DNA of 64,000 nucleotides from positions 1,885,399-1,949,398 of the forward strand of contig CALYLW010000041.1 of NCBI GenBank assembly GCA_944989445.1, read 5' to 3'. Below are positions 1 to 11,321 of this stretch, one piece after another; position 1 is the stretch's first letter; every line of letters starts with the position of its first letter. This DNA comes from Ampullaceana balthica. Lineage: Eukaryota > Mollusca > Gastropoda > Lymnaeidae. The notes under the pieces were generated by a model. That model had not been told where the DNA came from, did no database searches, and was given only the letters and a program-made list of their open reading frames with translations. The position numbers and the translations under genes are program-made.

Positions 1-1152
1 TTAAATTTTATCAAGGCTCGTCCATTAAATTCTCGTCTCTTTGCTTTCTTATGTTTGAATATCAATTTTGAAAATTAACAGTTACTGATGTGTACTTAAG
101 TTCGTTGGTTATCAGACTGTTTGAATTACGTGATGACAAAAAAGAGTTTATGGGAGAAAAAACTCAAAGCTTGTTGATCATTTGAACCATAGCTTATGGG
201 TTGCTGATTTGGCTTACTTTACTGACATTTTTGAAGAACTCAATAAACTTAATTCAACTCGGCAAAGAAAGCAGACACATTATATTACTCTCAGTAACAA
301 AGTGTCTGCTTTTACGAAAAAGCTTGATCTTTGGAAAAGAAGATTAAGTCAAGGTAACTTTGATATGTTTGATCAATTGTAAGAAATCATAGAGAAACCG
401 GAAAATGCTGAAATAAATAAACAACTGTTGATAAATTGTATTTTTGGTCATATTCAATCAATGCAGGGCCAATTTTAATTCTACTTTGGTGATTTTTAAC
501 GTTCAGTGGTTTTTCGTTGGTTTCCAGTCCTAATCTCGCACACATTGTCTCATCAAATAAAATTATCAACATCGTAATTAAACCAATTCCTTGAACTGAC
601 TAGCGATACCACTTTGAATATGTTGCATCAGAATGTGAGCTTAATGAAATTTTGGAGTACTCCGAGCTGTCTCAGATAGCTTTTAAAATACTTTTACCCT
701 TTGCAACTTTGTGAAAGTGGATTTTATGCATTGCTTACAATAAAAACAAAACATCGTTCGTACTAAATAAACTAATAAAGCAGTCTTTTTAATACAAACT
801 ACTGTTTATGACTTATTTTTTTTTATATATAGTTAGCAAGTAGAATTAAATAAGAAGACTATGAGACTAATATAAATGACATTTGTTAGTTAGAAAAGAA
901 AGCCATTACAATATAGTTTTAGGAGCACGCAAAACGTACCATATTAGTATAGTTTTACTAACTAACATGTATAATACTTATAGCTAACAATAATCTTCTG
1001 TATAGAAGGAGCGTGTGAAACAGATAAGATATACACAGTATAATTATATTTAACTTTCCAGCTCGGCAGTAGAACAATTTTTAGTGGTGGTCCGTAGCTA
1101 AGAAACACATTTATCAAGTGATCCTTGAATCTCAAAAGGTTGAAAACCACTG
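1..1152 (+). mobile_element. hAT transposon remnant, 3' part with right terminus
   Basis: The window opens inside a degraded hAT element. Decayed transposase coding lies at about 100-765. The right end at about 1138-1152 reads GGTTGAAAACCACTG, the reverse of the common hAT terminus CAGTGGTT(C/T)TCAACC. The left terminus lies outside the window, so the element's full length and target duplication cannot be checked. Confidence 0.6.
100..765 (+). pseudogene. hAT transposase remnant (ZBED5/SCAND3-like, DUF4371 group)
   Basis: Conceptual translation gives the conserved block WVADLAYFTDIFEELNKLN, then a lysine-rich KVSAFTKKLDLWKRR segment, and after several stops a C-terminal LPFATLCESGFYALLTIKTK segment. 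These correspond to the region before and within the hAT dimerisation domain of ZBED5/SCAND3-type transposase-derived proteins. Stops near 380, 477 and 498 and a frame change near 175 show it is dead. It is either a truncated transposon gene or, less likely, a decayed domesticated copy. Family recognition is from memory of the conserved block, not a search. Confidence 0.6.
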
Positions 1153-1287
1153 GCTCCCAGAATGGTTAATTCGCGTCCCTTTTGATGCATGCTGTGACTC
1201 TTTTTATAAAGAAAAATCTTACTTCCCCAAATTCCACTGTGGAGGGAGTAAAGTGGGGGTAGGGAAGGTCTCTCCTCTCACGGGCTT

Positions 1288-2985
1288 GTGTCGGTAAGTC
1301 AAAGCAAGTTGGATTCCTTTTATATGAAACATCAGTCACCGTATCTCTTTCCTCTCTCTGTGATCAAACTTGATCAGTGTGATCCACTGTTAGAAAAACA
1401 ATTACAACATGCCCGACGAAAAATCCAGGTTCAGTATCTTATTTATCAACGGAAATCCAAAATGAATTTATCCACCTACTTACATCGACTGTAAGGAATC
1501 AGCTGTTGAGTGAAATCAGAAAAAACAAGTACTACGGTATCTTACTTGACTCAACACCCGATCTTAGACACCTGGAACAGCTTTCTCAAGTCATCAGATT
1601 TGTGGATGTGAATTTTCAAACTAAAAAGAAACCATCAAAGAATCATTTTTAGGTTTTGAACAGATACATTCCAAAGACGCAGCAATCAGCAAGCCTTGAA
1701 AGAGTATCATAGAGAAACTGGAATCTAATAACATACCTCTAGCCGACTGTCGGTCACAATGTTATAAAAATGCTGCTGTAATGATTGGGCATATATCCGG
1801 CATTCAACACCGAATATGTGCCAGAAATCACAGAGCATTGTTCATCAAATGTGACAACCACAGCTTAAACGTAACAAGAGTACACTCAGCTAAACAGTAT
1901 CCAGTTGTTATCACATTTTTTGGAAATGTTGAAATTATAAATTTGTGTTTCTTCTCATTCAAAAATTTGTTGGGAAGAATTAAAAAGAGTTGTGCCAATC
2001 AAAATGAAGAGGGAGTCTGAAACACGATGGAGTGCACGATCAGAAGCTGTTAAAGCAATGTATGAAGGACTAGATGAACTGGTAGGGCTGTCGGAAACAT
2101 TATCAGAACATACAAATATGACACCTGACAACAGAAGTGATGCAGAAACTTTGTCGGCAGGTATATTAAACTTTAAATTCCTAGTTTTGTTAAATTTCTG
2201 GAACATCATTCTTGGGAAAATTGATCGTGTCAAGAAAGGGTTGCAGAATCCTAATGTGAATTTCAAGGAAACAGCATCTGATCTTGAATCACTTGAGCAA
2301 GAAATTGTCAACATTTGTGATAAATTTGCGGTAGACAGTGGAAAAGAAGATGCACGAATTTGGGAATCGAGGTTGACAGAAGGATTAGACGACATCGGAG
2401 GATGCCTGGAGAATTAAGAAGAGATGCAGGACTTTCAGCAGAAGAAGAAATTGCACGTGATATGAACAGCGTAATTGATAGACTCCAACAGGAGATATCA
2501 ATACGATTTTTACGTTTAAAAACCTAAACAAAAAATTTGAATTTTTACTAGACGTCAAAACTCTTTTTGCTGAGACTAAAGTTGATACACTTCGTTAAAA
2601 GTGCTTAGATTTGGCTAATTTCTACGAGACTGACGTCAATGGTCACGAATTGTGCACAGAAATCGGAGACTGAAAAATGCTGCTCAGTACCCGGACTGAA
2701 GTTCTATCGGAAACTCTTTAGGATCTTCTTGGTTTTATTGTTTCATATGGAGATGACGTATTTCCGAATCTGCGCATTTCACTTCAAATACTTCTAACAA
2801 TTGCTGTTTCAACTGAAAGCTGTGAGCGGTCCTTCAGCAAACTGAAGCTCATTTTGTCTTATTTACGTGCTTCAATGTACAAGATCGTACACAAGATCTT
2901 GCACTCCTTAGCATCGAAAGATAAACACTTGAGAATATTAATTTTGACAACGTGATTGACGAGTTTTCGACATTCAAATCCGCCA
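1288..2985 (+). pseudogene. hAT transposase remnant (ZMYM1-like, DUF4371 + C-terminal dimerisation domain)
   Basis: Fragments in all three + frames together follow the order of a DUF4371/hAT transposase. A KYYGILLDSTPDL block lies near 1530-1565. An IPLADCRSQCYKNAAVMIGH block lies near 1733-1790. An acidic helical stretch (1992-2417) precedes the terminal AVSTESCERSFSKLKLI motif near 2805-2855, the hallmark of the hAT dimerisation domain, followed by an LRILI...NVIDEFST tail. Many stops and frameshifts separate the blocks. The longest open piece is 141 codons. It is a transposon fossil with no expected product. Confidence 0.7.
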
Positions 2986-2995
2986 CCACCGGAAA

Positions 2996-3183
2996 CAAAC
3001 TTCTCAAACTTTTTAGTATGGTGGTCCGGCAGGAATTTTTTTCGCTTGCAACAGGGACTGGTGCCCTATTTTCCCTGCTCTGGTGATTTTTTTCTACCTT
3101 TATTTTGATAACTTCTGCGGACCGGCGGCGGATGGCCCACGGACCGGCACCAGTCCGCGAACCCACCACTTTGAGAAGCACTG
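2996..3183. mobile_element. hAT MITE (TIR CAGTGCTTCTCAAA), copy 1
   Basis: The sequence runs from TTCTCAAACTTTTTAG to CTTTGAGAAGCACTG, with the internal GGACCGGCGGCGGATGGCCC block found also at 26432-26617 and 54686-54940. Its left terminal bases have decayed, so no target duplication is visible. It follows directly after the hAT transposase remnant and may be that element's own 3' end or an insertion into it. Confidence 0.6.
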
Positions 3184-4975
3184 ATATAAGGGACTGGGAA
3201 AAAACTTCCAATGGGATCATGGGAGACAATTGACGCATTTCTCTCTATAGCCTCGTATTACTGTCACGCAATCTCCAGTCACGAATACCTCTCTTGAAAC
3301 GACTATTTATCGTGTACGTTTGATAAATAGAAGAATAAGAATAATTTACCAACATAATAATTGCGCGGTAGATGAGACTTTGAAATTAATTCTACCCCAT
3401 TATTTACACCATTTAGCACCTCTGAGCAATCGATAAATACTATAGTAATTTAATGACGATAAAATTTGTTCTGATCTTCATTGTAAACTATTTTAAAGAT
3501 CGTGTTATGGAACTAAAAATGATTTAAATGTAAGTCGAGATAAGAGTTAAATTGAGACACCGTTAAATATTAACAGTTTTAAACTCTATATTTAATAATT
3601 AAATTAAAAATACGGCTAAAGCAAAGAGAACGGTGCGCTCAACTATTTACATTGTTATTGCAGAGCTTAACTTCCGGGAATGAAATGTTGTATTTTTTGG
3701 GATAAGTGCAATTATTTTTATCCATAAACGTAATTAAGGTTGTAGTTTTAGTTTTAGGGTCTGGGTTAGGTTTAGTTGTCTATTTCTTAAATTAAAATAG
3801 AAAAAAAAATATAGCAACCAAAAATACCATTTATCGAGTGCACCGTTCTCTTTGCTTTTACCAAAAATACATGTATATACATTACATTTACATATTTTTT
3901 TAAAATTACAAATCGAGTTGCGATTTTCTGGAAATAGTTTGATCACCGAATTAAAATTTAACAGTGTTACGATATTCTCAACAGAGGCATTTTCACTTCT
4001 TAAAATCTTTCTCTTTGAAATAGTTAGCAGTCCTATATACTACATACTACATATATTTCAATGGTTTAACTCAAGTAATTTATAGATTGAAAGTAAACCC
4101 TGCTTCTTCGTCATTGTTGAAAGTAACAAAATGACTGATTGTTTGCCCTTGGTACGAAATTTGTTAAACGTTCCCATCATTGACTTGTTCAAGTATCGTT
4201 CAAACATTAGTTCATGTGTTCTAATAATACAGAAACAAATCAATTAAATTAATTATAAAACTGTTTTGTTATTTTTAAAGTATGTTTATTTGTAATTGTT
4301 AAGTTAAAAAAAATAGTTAGAGATAAATTAATTTAAGATTCTTTTATTTGGTCTTAAGATAAATGGTAATATTTAAAATAAGACATTGCGCATATTATAT
4401 ATATTTTTATGATAAATACATGCATATATTACATAAGAAAACATGTGAAATAACTAGAATATTTAAATAAAAAGACCACTAAAGTAAGTATATGGTGTAA
4501 AATGTAAAACAAATCAGCAAACAAACATGTACCCAAAAAATAAAATAAAAAAATAACCCACTGTATGACAAAAAACTTTTAGATTGGGTGATGTTATGTT
4601 AGCTCGCTGGTAAATTATTTCAGGTTAGTGAACTAAAAAACAAGAGTTTGTATATAACACGGCTCTCTTTCTCTATAAATAGCCTGGAGTACCAGAGTCG
4701 CTAGTTGGAGTTTCTGTGAAGGCAGGGATATGTTGCCGTGGCCTTCACTTGCCCAAAAGCCCAGTAGGTCTGTGCGTTCTTAAACAAACGAAAGACTCAA
4801 GCAATCCTCTTCTGCAAAGAAGGAGCGTATAATGTGACACGTAAAAAAATAAAAGAAGGATTCGCTCTGATTGAGTATTATCTTTGGAGTTTAGGATATA
4901 GAAATATTATTATAACAAATTATTTTTAAAGATAATTTTTTCTTAAATTATTTTTCTATGGTTTTCATATATCTC
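3184..4975. other. AT-rich region without a recognisable gene
   Basis: Short open frames here are no longer than expected in AT-rich sequence, and no domain could be recognised. Near 4717-4755 is a short inverted pair (GTGAAGGC...GGCCTTCAC). Near 4800-4835 a piece of the dispersed 'CTTCTG...AGAAGGAGCGT' repeat occurs, also seen at about 1000, 27340, 43370 and 56485. Confidence 0.5.
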
Positions 4976-5318
4976 AGGTAAATGCATAAAATAAAAACAG
5001 GGTATTAGTAGGCCTGACAGGACGTAACACAACAGCGAACGTTTCGGCAAAGAGCCTTCTTCAACGGACAAATAGTACACAAATGAAACGAATAAAACGA
5101 AATAATAGAAAAAAACACTTAGCTGCGGTGAAATCCAAGTAGTCCAGTAACTACTTGGATTTCACCGCAGCTAAGTGTTTTTTTTCTATTATTTCGTTTT
5201 ATTCGTTTCATTTGTGTACTATTTGTCCGTTGAAGAAGGCTCTTTGCCGAAACGTTCGCTGTTGTGTTACGTCCTGTCAGGCCTACTAATACCCTGTTTT
5301 TATTTTATGCATTTACCT
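4976..5318. repeat. 343-bp near-perfect palindrome with Penelope-like terminal motif
   Basis: Arms of about 168 bp (4976-5143 and 5150-5318) are reverse complements apart from one length difference in an A/T run; the spacer is 6 bases (CCAGTA). Each arm contains GAAGAAGGCTCTTTGCCGAAACG, a short stem (GGC...GCC) followed by GAAACG, which resembles the hammerhead-like termini of Penelope-like retroelements. A single-orientation relative lies at 34785-35035. The family assignment is inference. Confidence 0.75.
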
Positions 5319-5524
5319 TTTTAAAAGCCTGATTGCAGTCTCAACCCCATTACTTCATATATCTCAGCAGTCAATATAGAATGTTTCATTGCATATTTTA
5401 AAACAATGATTGACAATACAACATGTTAACAAGTTTTCTTAAAAACCACAACGATATTACAATGAAACTTAAAAGGAAAAGGTGCCCATGAACTATAACT
5501 CTATATAGGGCATTGCATGACACG

Positions 5525-5752
5525 AAAAATTCGTTAATTCGACTCATAAATTAAACGTAAAAAAATATTCGAAATTCGAAAATTCGACTCATAAATTAAA
5601 CGTAAAAAAATATTCGAAATTCGAAAATTCGACTCATAAATTAAACGTAAAAAAATATTCGAAATTCGAAAATTCGACTCATAAATTAAACGTAAAAAAA
5701 TATTCGAAATTCGAAAAATTCGACTCATAAATTAAACGTAAAAAAATATTTT
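5525..5752. repeat. 45-bp tandem repeat, about 5 units
   Basis: The unit begins AATTCGACTCATAAATTAAA and contains AAATATTCGAAATTCG. Units at 5536-5715 are almost identical. Because 45 is a multiple of three, the - strand shows a repeated 15-residue open frame with no other sign of coding. Confidence 0.9.
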
Positions 5753-5807
5753 ACATTTCATTTCAGCTCATCCCAACCACGTATCTACTTCCACAGAAAG
5801 CATACGA

Positions 5808-5938
5808 TTGTCTTTTAAATCGTTAAAGAGAAGCTTACACTTGTAAAATCGATAAAGATAAACTTGCATTAAATCGATAAATAGAAACTTTCATTTTTCG
5901 TAAAATCGTTAAAGAGAAACTTGCATTTGTTTTTAAAT
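5808..5938. repeat. Degenerate ~30-37 bp tandem repeat upstream of the TMEM70-like gene
   Basis: Four diverged units share AAATCG(T/A)TAAA(G/T)A(G/T)AAACTTGCA. The array ends about 50 bases before the likely start codon of the TMEM70-like gene, so it probably lies in its promoter or 5' UTR. Confidence 0.6.
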
Positions 5939-5989
5939 GCCTCCATGTTGACGTGTCATTTACTGTGTGCAGCAAAACCAGCGAGGATA

Positions 5990-6694
5990 ATGTCTTTGAA
6001 ACTTCTGCGCTTACATTATCATCGGTGTGTCTCCCCTCTACTACCAGTGTCATTAACGACGTTGACACGAACGCATCGCTTGGCGGCGCGCAATTTCCGC
6101 GATATATTCGCGCTGGGGACCAATAGGACTCCCACGTTCATGGGTGCGCCTTTCAATTGCTTGAACCCACTGCCGTCATCACATGAGCACAAACCTCATG
6201 TCCGAAGGTCTATTAAAGCTATCACGGTGCAACCCGACTACCGAGACCTGGGCCACCTGGTGTACAAAGGACGACACCGCAACACCATCCAGTTCCTGAA
6301 GACGCTCTACTTCATCAACATCGCCCCGTGCCTGGCCTGGAGCTCCTACAACCTCTGGTGGTACTACTCGAACGACATCCTCGACCTCCCCTACGCCGTG
6401 CCTATGATCATCAATCTGAGCCTCATGGTCGCCATGCCGACGGCAATCCACGCCGTGACGAGGAACATCATCACGGAGATGTACTTCAACCCAAACACCA
6501 AGGTGTTCACGGCCACCGTTGTGAGGATCACTGGCAGTTCGAGAGCGTTCAGCTTCACGACCAACGATGTTAAGGTCAGGGAGTCTGCCCTGAGGTGTTC
6601 GATAATCGATCACAATCGGCGGAAATACTTCGTGAGCAAAGACTATTTTAGGAGCCTGGATGTCTACAAGCTTCTCTTCGGTGTTGATAAATGA
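5990..6694 (+). CDS. TMEM70: TMEM70-like mitochondrial assembly factor
   Basis: TMEM70 is an inner-membrane protein of mitochondria needed to assemble ATP synthase (and complex I). From the ATG at 5990 the protein is 234 aa. The N-terminus (MSLKLLRLHYHRCVSP...) is rich in R/H and lacks acidic residues for about 36 residues, as in a mitochondrial presequence. A GHLVYKG block near residue 90 matches the start of the family domain. It is followed by two hydrophobic segments (about residues 101-120 and 138-154) joined by a short loop. A soluble C-terminal part contains NDVK and ends SLDVYKLLFGVDK, like the ND(V)K and YxxLxGxDK positions of TMEM70. An in-frame ATG at 5921 exists, but a plausible 3' splice site (TGTGTGCAG, about 5973) suggests the 5' UTR may be spliced. 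The coding part is unbroken and clearly more GC-rich than its surroundings. TMEM223 and TMEM186 are related alternatives; I judge TMEM70 best. Confidence 0.72.
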   Translation: MSLKLLRLHYHRCVSPLLPVSLTTLTRTHRLAARNFRDIFALGTNRTPTFMGAPFNCLNPLPSSHEHKPHVRRSIKAITVQPDYRDLGHLVYKGRHRNTIQFLKTLYFINIAPCLAWSSYNLWWYYSNDILDLPYAVPMIINLSLMVAMPTAIHAVTRNIITEMYFNPNTKVFTATVVRITGSSRAFSFTTNDVKVRESALRCSIIDHNRRKYFVSKDYFRSLDVYKLLFGVDK

Positions 6695-6935
6695 CGCCAA
6701 ATTTCCTTGATTGGCAATTCATATGACTATAATTTTTCGCACCTGACAAAAACGTTTTAAATTATTTTTTGTTTGTTTAACAATTAAAGGACCACGTTTA
6801 CTTGGGGAAAATATATTATAATATTATGTAAACATGTTGTGTGTTCAGTTAGACAGGTATTTTACCGAGTCAGTTCAACAATAACTGTAACATAAATAGC
6901 GGTAAAAAAAAGATTTTAAAAAACCACGTTTATTA

Positions 6936-8030
6936 AGGCTGTTAACGATTAATTTAAATTTAATCGTTAACTTTTGAACAATTAACGATTAATCAATCTT
7001 TAATTTCGATTAAAGCCAAAAATTTAAATTTATGGTGCCATAAGTAATATTTATTGAAATACTTGTCGAAAGTCGAAACAACACTGAAATGTCTTCATTA
7101 TATGCCATCTTTTAACCAACAACGCAAACAGGCAAGTGTATTGACATTATTTGGTTCAAGTGATGAGCGGGTCTTATTGACAATATAACCAGCCGAGCTG
7201 AACAATCGTTCACATAGCCATAGCTTTAGATAGTTTCAGCTGAAGTTTCTGAGACTGTAGTGGATGTTTGGTTCGCAGGTGATATGTAAGCGAGGTGTTA
7301 GAACCATGGTAGCAATGTTTCCTTTATTTAACCGACGCCACGAGTTTAGAATCCCCGCGCAGCAAATTTTGTAAAATATTGCACAACAATGGACGTTGTG
7401 AGAGACGTGTTGTTGTGTTTACAGTGTATGAGCATGCAAGGACGTGAATTAGTATGAAACACGTGGTTTGTGATGTGAACTGTAAGCGTGCGTGGTCATG
7501 GACTTGGCGATAGCTGACCAGATAAATGTACGGTTCAAGAGGCTACCGGGGTGGTTGATTGCATACGAGCTGCTTAGGTGGTTGATTGTACAGTTGATCC
7601 CAGTTGATTGTATAGAGTGATTAAAGACAGTTGTTAACCGGAACACAGTGTGTTTAAGTCGTGTTACTTGACCTACAAGTCCTATTACATGCAACTTTGA
7701 ACACGACTTTTTTTTAAAACTTTGCACACGGACCAATGAAGCTTAGACTTAGATGGAACATTGCATGGTAGGCAAACGATTCTCTCAATCGACACAATAA
7801 CTTTATAAACATTTTGAACATTCATGACAGTCAATAGTTTTAAACCAAAATGCTTGTGTAATCGTCCGGAAAATAGTTTATATTTATAGGCCGAAATATT
7901 TTACTTTCTGACCTCTAGTACATTTATAAGTGCTGGGTCGATTAATCGTTAAAAAATGTTAATTGATGAAAAATTTTAACGATTAATCGAGAAATGAATC
8001 TTTAATTTTCGTAACCTTAATTTTTACAAA
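6936..8030 (-). mobile_element. ZBED-type hAT element remnant with AACGATTAATC-rich ends
   Basis: Both ends carry copies of TTAACGATTAATC in inverted arrangement (about 6946-7010 and 7938-8025). Between them lies a fragment of hAT C-terminal coding on the - strand (7101-7217). The remainder is non-coding and decayed, with a short open frame at 7449-7736 that I could not assign. Confidence 0.6.
7101..7217 (-). pseudogene. hAT transposase C-terminal dimerisation fragment
   Basis: Reverse translation reads CERLFSSAGYIVNKTRSSL, followed by a LACLRCWL-type helix: the (A/S)xERxFSxAGxxxxxxRxxL signature of ZBED-family hAT transposases. Only about 39 codons survive, with no intact upstream catalytic region. 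Confidence 0.7.
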
Positions 8031-8194
8031 ATGTCGAAATAAGTTCAATAAAAAAGTTAAGATCAGCATTTAGCGGCCCTGGCCTTTCAGATATTGGCTA
8101 TACAGTTTTACTAATTTTTTGGGAAGGGTGGGGTGAAAGTGGGATTGTACTTACAGCTGGGGACCTGATTAGACTTTGGAAAATTGAAGTTTTT

Positions 8195-9057
8195 AGAGCT
8201 GACTGTCAGATCTGACCTATTCCTGTATGTCAATTTATTGGACTAAATGTCAGATCTGACCTATTCCTGTATGTCAATTTATTGGACTAAATGTCAGGTC
8301 TGACCTATTCCTGTATGTCAATTTATTGGACTAAATGTCAAATCTGACCGTTTCCTGTATGTCAATTTATTGGACTAAATGTCAGATCTGACCCATTCCT
8401 TTATGTCAATTTATTGGACTAAATGTCAGATCTGACCTATTCTTGTATGTCAATTTATTGGACTAAATGTCAGATCTGACCTATTCCTTTATGTCAATTT
8501 ATTGGACTAAATGTCAGATCTGACCGTTTCCTGTATGTCAATTTATTGGACTAAATGTCAGATCTGACCTATTACTGTATGTCAATTTATTGGACTAAAT
8601 GTCAGGTCTGACCTATTCCTGTATGCCAATTTATTGGACTAAATGTCAAATCTGACCGTTTCCTGTATGTCAATTTATTGGACTAAATGTCAGATCTGAC
8701 CTATTCCTTTATGTCAATTTATTGGACTAAATGTCAGATCTGACCTATTCCTGTATGTCAATTTATTGGACTAAATGTCAGATCTGACCTATTCCTGTAT
8801 GTCAATTTATTGGACTAAATGTCAGATCTGACCTATTCCTGTATGTCAATTTATTGGACTAAATGTCAGGTCTGACCTATTCCTGTATGTCAATTTATTG
8901 GACTAAATGTCAGATCTGACCTATTCCTGTATGTCAATTTACAGGACTGAATGTCAAATCTTACCTATTCCTTTATAGCAATTTATAGGATTGAATGGCA
9001 ATCTGACCTATTCCTGTATGGCAATTTATAGGACTTAATGGCAAATCTGACATGACA
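8195..9057. repeat. 44-bp minisatellite, about 19 units
   Basis: The unit contains GTCAGATCTGACCTATTCCT and TGTCAATTTATTGGACTAAA. Each unit includes a short palindrome (GTCAGATCTGAC). Units 8200-8930 are highly uniform; the last three (8940-9057) are diverged and shortened, giving a decayed right edge. Confidence 0.95.
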
Positions 9058-9059
9058 AT

Positions 9060-9537
9060 TTATAAATGGTGGAGGAGACGATAATAAAGTTTGGGGGGCA
9101 AGAATGATCTCTCTTGTTTGTTGAAAGCTGGGAGAGATACTACAACAATATATGTCCCATTACTGGGTCAGAAACTGAGAGAACAAGAAATGCAAAGTAA
9201 AAAACAAAACAAAACATAACAACTTGTTATTTAATTCAAAGTTGTGATAAACTTTTCTTTTACCCAATGTCGTTTTAATGTTCACTCCTTAAGCCGTGCA
9301 TCATGAACAAGGGCTGCTGTATGGCTGGGAGGATATCCGTACAGGGCCACACAACGATGCCAGGAGCCATGTGGGTATACACCAGAAATGTTTTCTCACA
9401 ATGAGTGATGTGGGGAAAAGGGAGGGGGGGAAGGTTGGGGTGGTGAAAACGGAGATACGCATGATATCATCATCAACTGAAGGTCAAGGAAACACTGCCT
9501 TAACTTTAACTACTTATAATAACATAATAATAACCCC
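9060..9537. other. No gene recognised
   Basis: A 98-codon open frame on + (9296-9592) runs into the following repeat and has no recognisable domain. I see no splice or codon signal that would support it. Confidence 0.4.
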
Positions 9538-9539
9538 CT

Positions 9540-9740
9540 GTCCAGTCCATGACGGACTATGGGGCATGGGAAGTAGCGCCGCGGTGGTCTAGCGGTAGCG
9601 CGCTGGACTGCCGAACCGAGACAGAAGAGAGTCACGGGTTCTATTCTCGGTTCTGCCACACAATCCCTTGCTCGTAAGTGGTGGCTAAGCAAAAATTGTG
9701 AACGCTACTTCACATACCCCATAGTCCGTCATGGGCTGAA
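9540..9740. repeat. tRNA-like sequence inside an inverted repeat
   Basis: Arms of about 38 bases (around 9541-9577 and 9703-9738) share CCATGACGGACTATGGGGCATG in inverted form, ending at GAAGTAGC/GCTACTTC. Between them, 9580-9662 looks tRNA-derived: TGGTCTAGCGGTAGCGCGC resembles an A box/D arm and GGTTCTATTCTCGG a B box/T arm. It does not fold as a clean tRNA, so it is best seen as a SINE head trapped in or part of a foldback element. Confidence 0.55.
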
Positions 9741-10876
9741 AAGGGGGATATTATTAACTACTAAACAATTCACCCAACCCTCCACCACATCGACCTAGCC
9801 TGACCACGTGGCCTATAGAAAGGAAAATCTCCCCGTTTCAATAGATATCGTGCGAGATATAAGAACAATGGAAATATATTTAAATTTTTTATACATATAC
9901 ATATAAATAACAGCTAATTAAAACCAAACATATTTTTTTCATCAAAATTAAAACAAGGTAAGGAAAGCTGTGTTGCCCATTGTCAGAGATTCATATGGTA
10001 ATGTTACAAAGCGCTAAGTTCTGAATGGTGAGAAAGATATGAATGAACAACACTTCAGAGAGATACAAAATTTACGACAATTAAAAGTAATCTTATATTT
10101 ATTTGTTGAAAATACGTTGAAAAGAAATTCACATTGAAATGGAACGTATTCCTATAGAATTTAAAAAAAAACCAAAGCAAATCTTATTTCATTTGTTATA
10201 AAATAGTTTGCACTGATGGTAATAAATGAGGGGATGGTAAAAAAAAGGGGGGGGGGCTTCTTGTAGTCCTAACTTTAAGGTGTCACTTTTTTTTTGACAT
10301 TTTGTAACTAAATTAAACCAGTAAAGCCAAGTGGGGGTAGGGAGTAGGTGAGGTATCACGTCTATCATAGTGTCACAAGGGATCGCTAAAGGTGTTACTA
10401 TTTTTGTTGTGTAGGCTTCACAATTAAATTTTTGTTTCGTTTACGCTTATAAACTATTTAATGATAAAAATGTGATTAAAATACAGAACTCCACTAAAAC
10501 ACGGGGTCAGGGAGTTGTGTTCTTATTAAAAAGCCGCATCTGTGTTAGATTAGATTATAAGCTATGGACATAGTTTAAAAACATGATGACACTTCTAGGC
10601 ACAGGAATGTTTTCAAACAATCGAATAAAAACAGCAGAGCAAGAGTAGGTCTGCATGAACATCACCACCGCGATACCTCTACATCACCACCGCGATACCT
10701 CTACATCACCACCGCGATACATCCACGATGGTCAGCATTTAGCTGTGATGTAGGCTGGGGTGGGGCGATGCGGAGGCGCGAGGACGGAGGTGGCACATTT
10801 ATCCTTACAGTTACTTTCCCTGCTGTTAAATCCTCATGATTATCACCGCGTCACTGTGATTAAATCCCAATGATCA
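9741..10876. other. Non-coding stretch downstream of HtrL-like gene 1
   Basis: This is AT-rich and contains no recognisable gene. At about 10660-10722 a 20-21 bp unit (CATCACCACCGCGATACCTC) is repeated three times in tandem. The 3' UTR of gene 1 probably lies in the last few hundred bases before 10877. Confidence 0.5.
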
Positions 10877-11321
10877 TCACCGTGGTGGTGGCGTAACTTC
10901 AGTCAAATTTGTATTGAACAGTTTGAAGACGTCATACCAGTCGCCCGGAACCAGATGAAACAACGACGGCTTCTTGTAATACAGCAGCATGTACATCGTC
11001 TGGTCATCATCCACGACGCCATCTCTCATCCACTCGCCCACTTGTTGTTTCTGCATGGCGTACAGCTCCTTGAACGCCTCCCCGCCCCCGGCGAAGAAAA
11101 GTCCGGCTAAAATGTTGATGCTCATCTTGTGCAGTCTGGCTTTGTCCTTTTCAAACGCTTGGACTCCGGGATGCCGGTCTATGAAGGTCACCTTGTCACC
11201 GTGCTCAAACAATCCTTTGGGTATCCACATGCCATCCTTTGGATACACGTCATTCCCGTGACCGTATCCACCATCCATCCACATGAAATAAGTCGTGTGG
11301 AATGGGTTTTCCCGAACAGCT
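10877..11321 (-). CDS. HtrL-like gene 1, coding exon 4 (C-terminal half)
   Basis: It follows acceptor TTCCAG and encodes AVRENPFHTTYFMWMDGGYG through FKLFNTNLTEVTPPPR, then TGA at 10877-10879. It contains the family's most conserved WMDGGYGHG and DDDQTMYMLLYY blocks. The C-terminal tail after FKLFN differs from gene 2. Confidence 0.88.

Noticed and set aside
5534..5728. FRISNIFLRLIYESN repeat protein
   Set aside because: It is a 45-bp AT-rich tandem repeat whose length is a multiple of three; no flanking coding sequence.
6179..6700. 173-codon - strand frame over the TMEM70-like gene
   Set aside because: It is an antisense shadow of GC-rich coding sequence; the + frame has the family motifs and presequence.
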